Assembly (NCBI RefSeq): GCF_012516435.1 | Contig: NZ_CP051216.1 | Coordinates: 1,940,001-2,004,000, forward strand | Reading direction: 5' to 3' | Length of the DNA: 64,000 nt | Source of the DNA: Pseudodesulfovibrio sp. zrk46 | GTDB lineage: Bacteria; Desulfobacterota; Desulfovibrionia; Desulfovibrionales; Desulfovibrionaceae | Shown here: one piece after another, positions 51,515 through 57,390 of the stretch | Layout of the letters: each line of letters begins with the position of its first letter | Position numbering within the stretch: the stretch's first letter is position 1 | Notes under the pieces: model-generated | The model's database searches: none | The model's input: only the letters and a program-made list of their open reading frames with translations | What the model was told of the DNA's origin: nothing | Made by a program: the position numbers and the translations under genes

Positions 51515-53213
51515 TATTACCCAAATCAAGATCGGTAGAGTTAGTTATAAGAATCCGATTTTTATAGCGTCTACTCCGGCAGCAGATTCAACACAGAAAG
51601 CCCTTGAGGCTTTAGAGAATGGTGCAGGCGCGGTGATTCTAAAGACAATCCTTCCAACATCGTCGACAGCAGTGAGGAAGGGCTATTCATTCGCAAAACT
51701 CTCTCCTAATAAAAAGACATGGTTCAATACGGGGAGTACTGCGCACGAGATGGACAATACGCCTGCAAGTGTTGCTGCGTTGTTGGAAACAGTCCATTCA
51801 GCTTATCCTTCTGGTGATATCCCCATTATTCCGAGTATAGCTACGAAGTACACCACGAGCGCCTCTGAGATTGACTTTGAGAGTATAAAGAGTCTTGTCG
51901 AGCCTATAGCCTTGTTTTCAGGCAGCCATGGGGTGCCAATAAATATTGAGCTTAATTTAAGGTACATGATTCGTGTTCTAGAAAGGGGACTGTGCCACGA
52001 AGGCTATAAGAATATTGCAGATGAATATTTCAGTGTTGTTGAAGGGGGTATCACTGATACAATTATTAAGAATGTATGCAGTGCAGTAGTTTTTTTTGAT
52101 AAGATTAATAGCGAGATGGGATGCCAACTCGGATTAATTCTAAAGTTTCCCTTCCGGACAGATCTCGGACAAATATGTTTAAAGACTTGTAGAGACCAAG
52201 AAATCGTTAAAGCTGTTTCGGTGGTTAATACCATCAAGTCCCCTGGAAAGCTTCAATGGGGAACTAGGGGAAAGACGAAACTCTTTCAAGTTTCTGGCTC
52301 AACTCTTACAGAAATTGCTCGATATTCAGTGTTTCAACTTAATAGGCTGCTTGACATCCCTGTAATAAGTAGTGGTGGCGTTGGTATGGAACTCCAGGAC
52401 GACTTATTAAATTTTGAAGCAGCCGCTGAGAGTTCTTGGCTCCTTAAAGAGTTCAAAACATTATGTGAAATTGGGAAGCATGATGACGGCAAAAGCTATA
52501 CAGCTGAAATTGAATCAAAATCTGATTGCTCCTTTCCGAAGATGAGGAGATTGATCTCTTGGTTGAATAAAATTGTAGATGGTGCAGACAGTGCGACAGC
52601 TGTAGACGCCTCTTTAAAGGCCATCAGAGAAAAGGGGATTCCTGACAATTCCCAATATTTAGACACAGTGACTGCGATCTTCGAGAAGTACACTGAGAAA
52701 GAAAATGCAAAGAATATGAGCTTTAAAAGTATTCTTGCCTTAGAAGATATTTTAGATCGAATTTACATTGGATCTACCGCTGTTCAAGTAGGGACTGCAA
52801 TATTAGCGAGTCCTGGGTTCAGTGGTGTTAAAAGACTTTGCGACTTGCTTCAGGCATTTTTTGAGGGAGAAGTTTTTCGCGAAATAGTTTTCCAGGAAAG
52901 TATCGACAATCTTACATCAGAGAATAGGGACTTTGTGGTCGACAGAATAGTTGGTGGAGTAAATCTGAGTAATTATATCGGGTTGTATGCTAAGGAAAGG
53001 TATGCTGATAAGATAGAGCTGTCGCGGCCCTCTTATGAAATCGACAACGATTGCTGTGTCAGATGCAAAGATTGTATGAAAATTCCATACTGCAGTGGTG
53101 CTATAAGTTTAAATGGAAAAGATTTAGTAATTGATGCCCACAAGTGTGGCCGTTGTGGTGTGTGTTTTCAGACGTGCAAATATGGAGCGATCGTTGAGAT
53201 GAGCGATCGGTAA
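51507..53213 (+). CDS. Dihydroorotate/dihydropyrimidine dehydrogenase-like flavoprotein with 2x[4Fe-4S]
   Basis: A 568-residue protein. Residues 1-300 form a flavin TIM barrel like DHODH or PreA: IGRVSYKNPIFIASTPAA at the start, ENGAGAVILKTILP and IPVISSGGVGMELQDD for FMN phosphate binding. A roughly 130-residue helical insertion follows before YIGSTAVQVGTAILASPG, the last barrel strand. The C-terminus has two ferredoxin motifs, CVRCKDCMKIPYC and CGRCGVCFQTC, as in the C-terminal part of dihydropyrimidine dehydrogenase. The usual catalytic loop Cys/Ser and substrate Asn motifs are not obvious. It is co-translated with the HD protein and adjoins the integrase. Confidence 0.83.
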   Translation: MDNITQIKIGRVSYKNPIFIASTPAADSTQKALEALENGAGAVILKTILPTSSTAVRKGYSFAKLSPNKKTWFNTGSTAHEMDNTPASVAALLETVHSAYPSGDIPIIPSIATKYTTSASEIDFESIKSLVEPIALFSGSHGVPINIELNLRYMIRVLERGLCHEGYKNIADEYFSVVEGGITDTIIKNVCSAVVFFDKINSEMGCQLGLILKFPFRTDLGQICLKTCRDQEIVKAVSVVNTIKSPGKLQWGTRGKTKLFQVSGSTLTEIARYSVFQLNRLLDIPVISSGGVGMELQDDLLNFEAAAESSWLLKEFKTLCEIGKHDDGKSYTAEIESKSDCSFPKMRRLISWLNKIVDGADSATAVDASLKAIREKGIPDNSQYLDTVTAIFEKYTEKENAKNMSFKSILALEDILDRIYIGSTAVQVGTAILASPGFSGVKRLCDLLQAFFEGEVFREIVFQESIDNLTSENRDFVVDRIVGGVNLSNYIGLYAKERYADKIELSRPSYEIDNDCCVRCKDCMKIPYCSGAISLNGKDLVIDAHKCGRCGVCFQTCKYGAIVEMSDR

Positions 53214-53293
53214 TTATGTCATCGACTTAAGAATACATGGCACCGGTTAATGGCAGGGTGTGCCGTTTGTGTACAAAGTTTGAAATTGAGATG

Positions 53294-54508
53294 CTATTTT
53301 ACATTCGATTTTTTGAATTGAATAAGCTTCCCGCCCCTTTTTTTTGCTAATGCTCGTTCAAGCGAATCAACCGCAGCCCGTTTAGACTCATCCATCGCGT
53401 GCGTGTATCTCTGGAGCATGGCGAGTGTGGACCAACCGAAGTGGGTCTGGATGGTCCTTACGTCCACACCAGCAGCCATCATCATGGATGCGGCGGTATG
53501 TCTGAGGCTGTGGAAGCAGATCCATTCCCGTTTCTCTGAGCGGCCTTCGTTGAGCTTGAGATCTTTGATAGCCTGCCTGAAGCCCCATGGAGCCTCTCGC
53601 CATTTTTCTCCTTTGGAGTTCGTGAATACTAGGTCCTCAGGAGCGCCTTCTTCTTTCCCCTGGAGAATCGCGTATAATGGGCTGGCAATGGGGAATGCTC
53701 TGGGCTTGCCTGTTTTCGTATGCAGAAGCGTAATGGATTTCTCCTGCATGTCGATTGCGCTCCATGTCAGCCCTGTGAGCTCTCCCAGCCTGGCTCCGGT
53801 GTATAAGGCCGCCAGGGTCAGTTCGTATGCCCCCTCATCGAGTTCCTTCACTGTTTCAAGCAGCTTTTGGGCCTCTTCTGGCTTGAGGAATCGAGTCCGC
53901 TCATTGTTGATCTTGCCGATTTCAATTGCACGGGTGGGGCTGTCTGTTTCGACGATCCTCCTTTTGCGGGCGTGATTCCAGACGAGTCGAAAGACCGCCA
54001 AGACGTGCTGGGCAGTCCTAAGAGTGCGTCCTTTGTCCAGTACTGCAAGTTTGATCTGCTCTATGTCGTCCGGCGTGATGGAGCGCATGGGCTTTCCGTT
54101 CAACTGGGGAGAGAGCCAGTCCCTGAGGTGCTGTTTCTCAGTTCTGATTGTGTGCGGCTTTTTCCGGGTACGGGCCTCAGGGAGGTAGCGGTTGTTGAAG
54201 TAGTCTTCGAACGAGATGTCTTTTTTCTTTTCAGCTTGAACGGCTTCGCGGGACTGCTTGGCTTCTTCTTTAGGGCTTGTGGGGCCATGCCCTTTCTTGG
54301 CGTTCTCAAGGTAGAGTTCTTTTTGGGTGTGAGCCTTCAGTTCACTCCAGCCTTCGCTCTCCCAGCCAAGAAATCCTTCATATCGCTTCCCGTTGAACAT
54401 AAATCGATAACCAAAGTGGCGATCGAAGCGGACACCATGCTTGCGCTTTGGGTGTTGCTGCCATCTGATTCCGGGGTATTTTTCTGTCGAAAACCACTTC
54501 TTTCTCAC
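53294..54508 (-). CDS. int: Tyrosine integrase of island 1
   Basis: A 404-residue phage-type integrase. A short N-terminal arm-binding domain (KYPGIRWQQHPKRKHGVRFDRHFGYRFMFNGKRYEGFLGW) is followed by a SAM-like core-binding region. The catalytic residues are R in YTGARLGELTGLTW, H-x-x-R in CFHSLRHTAASMMM, the following histidine position in HFGWSTLAMLQRY and the tyrosine in RYTHAMD. I choose the GTG at 54508, five bases after AGGAGG, over a longer frame starting at 54592. It reads away from the right attachment site; arm-type repeats lie immediately upstream of its start. Confidence 0.92.
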   Translation of the reverse strand: MRKKWFSTEKYPGIRWQQHPKRKHGVRFDRHFGYRFMFNGKRYEGFLGWESEGWSELKAHTQKELYLENAKKGHGPTSPKEEAKQSREAVQAEKKKDISFEDYFNNRYLPEARTRKKPHTIRTEKQHLRDWLSPQLNGKPMRSITPDDIEQIKLAVLDKGRTLRTAQHVLAVFRLVWNHARKRRIVETDSPTRAIEIGKINNERTRFLKPEEAQKLLETVKELDEGAYELTLAALYTGARLGELTGLTWSAIDMQEKSITLLHTKTGKPRAFPIASPLYAILQGKEEGAPEDLVFTNSKGEKWREAPWGFRQAIKDLKLNEGRSEKREWICFHSLRHTAASMMMAAGVDVRTIQTHFGWSTLAMLQRYTHAMDESKRAAVDSLERALAKKRGGKLIQFKKSNVK

Positions 54509-54525
54509 TTCGACCTCCTGATGTG

Positions 54526-54558
54526 ACCACCAAACGACCACCAAATTACCACCAAATT
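54526..54558 (+). repeat. Right arm-type repeats, 3 x 11 bp
   Basis: Three consecutive copies of ACCACCAAATT (the first ends in CG) lie between the integrase start and the right attachment site, in the same orientation as the two copies at the left end. They are likely integrase arm-binding sites and may also repress int transcription. Confidence 0.7.
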
Positions 54559-54672
54559 GTGCGGTAAGCAAGGTGGTCTCCAGTGACGTCAAATGAAGGG
54601 TGACTTGTTTAATTGTCTGAAATAGTAGTCTAAAAATGATTTCTAGTGAATTCCAGTGATGCCCTAATCATC

Positions 54673-54732
54673 GACTCAAAATCCGCCGGTTTCGCGACTG
54701 TGAGGGTTCGAGTCCCTCCCCTGGTACCAGAA
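54673..54732 (+). repeat. Right attachment site: tRNA-Leu 3' remnant
   Basis: A copy of the tRNA-Leu 3' 60 bp, from the anticodon loop through CCA plus GAA. It has seven differences from the left copy, mainly in the variable arm. It lacks a 5' half, so it is not a tRNA gene. It forms the right end of island 1 and probably the left end of island 2. Confidence 0.9.
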
Positions 54733-54761
54733 GATAATCCGACCAAATCCAAGGTCGTCTA

Positions 54762-54788
54762 AAAAGCCCCCGAAATTCGGGGGCTTTT
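54762..54788 (+). terminator. Intrinsic terminator downstream of the tRNA remnant
   Basis: AAAAGCCCCCGAA and TTCGGGGGCTTTT form a 13-bp perfect stem with a single-A loop and T ends. It is probably the native terminator of tRNA-Leu, now separated from the intact gene. Confidence 0.9.
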
Positions 54789-54902
54789 GCTTTTTGTGTA
54801 CCTATGTAGTCTAGTGTGATCCGTTGACATCCTGGAGACGGTGTGAGTAATGGTGTGGGTAACTGGAATAGTATTAACACTGGTTACTCAACGAGGTGCT
54901 AT

Positions 54903-56117
54903 ATGCCGTTGACCGTAAAATCTATTGAAAAGGCCAAGCCCAAAGACAAGCTCTATCGTATCGCAGATGCCCATGGGTTGTGCTTGGAAATTCCGCCGAG
55001 AGGCTCCAAAAGGTGGCGATATCGTTATCGTTTTGGGGGGAAAGCGAAAATGGTCAGTCTTGGTGTATGGCCTGAAGTAAAATTGTCTGACGCTAGAGAA
55101 AAGCGTGATGAGATGAGGCGGCAGCTGAGAGAAGGGCTTGACCCATCACAGCATCGCAAATCTCAGCAAGTCATTGCCGAGGGACATAATCGCTTTGAGG
55201 CAGTCGCCAGGGAATGGTTTGCGAAATTCAAACATCAATGGGTGGAGCGAACTGCCAAAAGGAAGATGCGGCGCCTTGAAGGGCATGTTTTTCCCTTGAT
55301 CGGAGAGATGCCTATAGGCGAAGTAGGTGCTCCTCAAATTCGTCGGGTCCTGCATCGTATTGAAAGCATGAAAACACTGCATACGGCGCATCGCGTTAAG
55401 AACATTATTGGGGAGGTTATGCGATATGCCGTTGCCATGGGGCTAGTTACTCATAATCCCGTTCCAGATCTGGCGGGAGTACTGCCGCCTGCAAAGGTAA
55501 CACATCGTGCAAGCATCACTGACCCCAAAGGGATCGGTGGGCTACTCTGTTCGATTGATGAATATCAAGGAAGCCCCGTGACTCGTTGCGCTATGAGGTT
55601 GGCAGCTCTAGCTTTCGTTCGACCTGGCGAATTACGCCATGCTGAATGGAAGGAGATCGATTTTGAAAAAAAGGAATGGCGTATCTCGGCAGAGAAAATG
55701 AAGATGAGACGTCAGCATGTCATACCGCTTTCTAAGCAAGCAATCGATGTCTTGAAAGAAGTGGAACTTCTCACTGGGCACAGTCGGTACGTATTTCCTT
55801 CCGAGCGATCCAAGGATAGGGCGATGAGCAATAACACTGTTAACTCTGCGCTTCGCCGCATGGGGTATACCAAGGAAGAGATGACAGGTCATGGATTTCG
55901 CTCAATGGCGAGTACCAATCTTAATGAGATGGGATTTCATCCAGATCAGATTGAAAGACAACTTGCTCACGTTGAAGGCAATAAGGTCCGGGCTGCATAC
56001 AATCATGCAGAGTACCTCGCCGAGCGTGAAAGGATGATGCAAGTTTGGGCTGATTATTTGGACCACTTGAAAGCTGGTAAGAATGCGGCTGATTTTCTGG
56101 CAGATTTTCGAGCCTAA
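54903..56117 (+). CDS. int: P4-type tyrosine integrase of island 2
   Basis: A 404-residue integrase. The DUF4102 N-terminal arm (PLTVKSIEKAKPKDKLYRIADAHGLCLEIPPRGSKRWRYRYRFGGKAKMVSLGVWPEVKLSDAREKRDEMR) is the P4 integrase hallmark. The catalytic core has R in AFVRPGELRHAEW, H-x-x-R in GHGFRSMASTNLNEMG, then LAHVEGNKVRAAYNHAEYL with the later histidine and the nucleophile tyrosine Y in AYNH. I choose the ATG after GAGGTGCTAT because it directly precedes the conserved MPLT start. It lies 170 bp after the tRNA remnant. Confidence 0.93.
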   Translation: MPLTVKSIEKAKPKDKLYRIADAHGLCLEIPPRGSKRWRYRYRFGGKAKMVSLGVWPEVKLSDAREKRDEMRRQLREGLDPSQHRKSQQVIAEGHNRFEAVAREWFAKFKHQWVERTAKRKMRRLEGHVFPLIGEMPIGEVGAPQIRRVLHRIESMKTLHTAHRVKNIIGEVMRYAVAMGLVTHNPVPDLAGVLPPAKVTHRASITDPKGIGGLLCSIDEYQGSPVTRCAMRLAALAFVRPGELRHAEWKEIDFEKKEWRISAEKMKMRRQHVIPLSKQAIDVLKEVELLTGHSRYVFPSERSKDRAMSNNTVNSALRRMGYTKEEMTGHGFRSMASTNLNEMGFHPDQIERQLAHVEGNKVRAAYNHAEYLAERERMMQVWADYLDHLKAGKNAADFLADFRA

Positions 56118-56150
56118 CACTAATCATAACACCTGGGACAGGAGGCGTGG

Positions 56151-56780
56151 ATGGAATCGGATGATGGCATGATAGCTTTGGAGAATAAGAGCTACCTCGT
56201 ATTGCTGGGTGAACTTGAAGCTCAGTTAAATGAAGTCATGAATGAAGGTGGTAGGCCCGAGCTGGTATTCAATCGGCGCGATTTTCGTGGAAACACCTTG
56301 GAAGAGCGTGCGATGATCGAGTTGAGGGTTTGGAAGAAGTCCAGCTCAACGGATTCTGATAAGCTTATTTACCGGGATGAGCTGGTTGCAGCATATGAGG
56401 AACTATTGTTTCGAATTCGAGGAGCTATATATACTGTAAATGGGGTACCGATTCCGGGTGAAGAGAAGCTGTTTGTAAAGGGCTCTGAGCCCGTGTCTAA
56501 ACATTTCGTTGAGCAGCCTCGCATAGAATGCCCCGAAGAAATGGCGGAAAGGCTCATGGTTAAATACAGAGGGCTGACACCTGAAGCTCGGAGTCTAGCT
56601 GTAGCTAAAGAACTTGATGCTGCTTTTCCGTGTCCAGCCGGAGAAGAACATAATCCTCCAATCTCTTATCGGCTGATGGGCATGTTAATCTCTAGCCCTG
56701 ATGAAGATCTGTCGCCAGATGGATATAAAAGTCGTGGCAAAAGAGTTCGCCTGCTGTTGGAAAGAGAGAGTAAAAAGTAG
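56151..56780 (+). CDS. Hypothetical protein, 209 aa
   Basis: I do not recognise a family. The protein is soluble and acidic, starting at ATG after CAGGAGGCGTGG. The mainly helical body (LEAQLNEVMNEGG, ERAMIELRVWKKS) contains no metal or catalytic motif that stands out. A C-terminal basic stretch GKRVRLLLERESKK is present. It lies 30 bp after the integrase gene and may be co-transcribed. It may be an accessory or regulatory protein of the island. Confidence 0.55.
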   Translation: MESDDGMIALENKSYLVLLGELEAQLNEVMNEGGRPELVFNRRDFRGNTLEERAMIELRVWKKSSSTDSDKLIYRDELVAAYEELLFRIRGAIYTVNGVPIPGEEKLFVKGSEPVSKHFVEQPRIECPEEMAERLMVKYRGLTPEARSLAVAKELDAAFPCPAGEEHNPPISYRLMGMLISSPDEDLSPDGYKSRGKRVRLLLERESKK

Positions 56781-56816
56781 ACCGTATGGTCTAGCAGCGT
56801 TCCTACATGTTCATCC

Positions 56817-56882
56817 TCTGCACCCGGTTTGCACCCGGTTTGCACCCGGTTTGCACCCGATTTGCACCCGGTTTGCACCCGA
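56817..56882. repeat. Iteron-like tandem repeat, 6 x 11 bp
   Basis: Six adjacent 11-bp units of consensus TTTGCACCCGG (TCT start in the first, final base A in the fourth and sixth) lie in a non-coding gap between the 209-aa gene and the AlpA gene. The 11-bp period puts every unit on the same face of the helix. This fits replication-initiator iterons or a cooperative regulator site. Confidence 0.85.
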
Positions 56883-57000
56883 TTTTCTATCTGTTTGCCC
56901 CCGATCTGCCTCTTGCCTCCTCGACTCAGTTTGGCACCATGAAATGGAAGCCAACGGACAAATGCGGAACTCGCCGTAGTCCACAAGACAAGGAGGCATC

Positions 57001-57198
57001 TTGCAGTCGTCAATTAATCAAGGAGAGCATCTTCTCCGTCTCCCTGAAGTCCTGAAAAGAATTCCTGTCAGCAAGTCCCATTGGTGGGACGGTGTAAGTA
57101 AGGGGCTTTTCCCTCAGGGCCTCAAGCTTAGCCCTAGATGTACCGTTTGGCGCTCGAGCGATATTGATGCGCTCATTGAAAGCTTGCGGGAATTATAG
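57001..57198 (+). CDS. AlpA-family DNA-binding regulator
   Basis: A 65-residue protein of the AlpA (phage CP4-57 regulator) type: LLRLPEVLKRIPVSKSHWWDGVSKGLFPQGLKLSPRCTVWRSSDIDALIESL. It is a winged helix with the typical final W.xxDIDxLI. The TTG start is supported by AAGGAGGCATC just before it. AlpA proteins activate excision or control replication in P4-like islands. It lies between the two tandem repeat arrays, either of which could be its target. Confidence 0.85.
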   Translation: MQSSINQGEHLLRLPEVLKRIPVSKSHWWDGVSKGLFPQGLKLSPRCTVWRSSDIDALIESLREL

Positions 57199-57261
57199 GC
57201 GCCAAGATTATTATCTAGGTAGACAAGTACTCCCAAAGCATCTCTTCTGGTTGGGAGTTAA

Positions 57262-57324
57262 GCACAAAGCACAAAGCACAAAGCACAAAGCACAAAGCAC
57301 AAAGATCAAAGACCAAAGACCAAA
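57262..57324. repeat. Tandem 7-bp repeat array
   Basis: Six perfect GCACAAA units run into one GATCAAA and two GACCAAA units, nine in all, 66 bp before the primase-helicase gene. It is non-coding. It may be slippage-prone or a binding site in the leader of the replication gene. Confidence 0.88.
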
Positions 57325-57390
57325 GCTCGACACGCCTGATAATGAATAGTCACCGGTGTTACCGGCTCTTCCAAATTCAACCTAGGAATT

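Larger units (their letters stand above)
26139..54732. mobile_element. Genomic island 1 integrated in tRNA-Leu (about 28.6 kb)
   Basis: Bounded by the tRNA-Leu gene on the left and an imperfect copy of its 3' 60 bp on the right. A tyrosine integrase gene lies just inside the right end, and 11-bp direct repeats lie just inside both ends. Contents are a replication module, several regulators, a Fic protein, a type I restriction operon with ATPase and HNH genes, a recombination cassette and an HD/flavoprotein pair. No relaxase, coupling protein or mating-pore gene is seen, so it is a non-conjugative or mobilisable island rather than a full ICE. Confidence 0.9.

Noticed and set aside
54673-54732. 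A second tRNA-Leu gene.
   Set aside because: Only the 3' part from the anticodon loop is present; there is no 5' acceptor strand or D arm upstream.
26109-54732. Island 1 as a complete integrative conjugative element.
   Set aside because: No relaxase, coupling ATPase or type IV secretion gene can be recognised; the YfjJ-type protein is a replication protein, not a clear relaxase.
56817-57324. The two tandem arrays as a possible CRISPR.
   Set aside because: Units are 11 and 7 bp with no spacers, and no cas1 or cas2 gene is present; the Cas4-like nuclease belongs to the ERF cassette.
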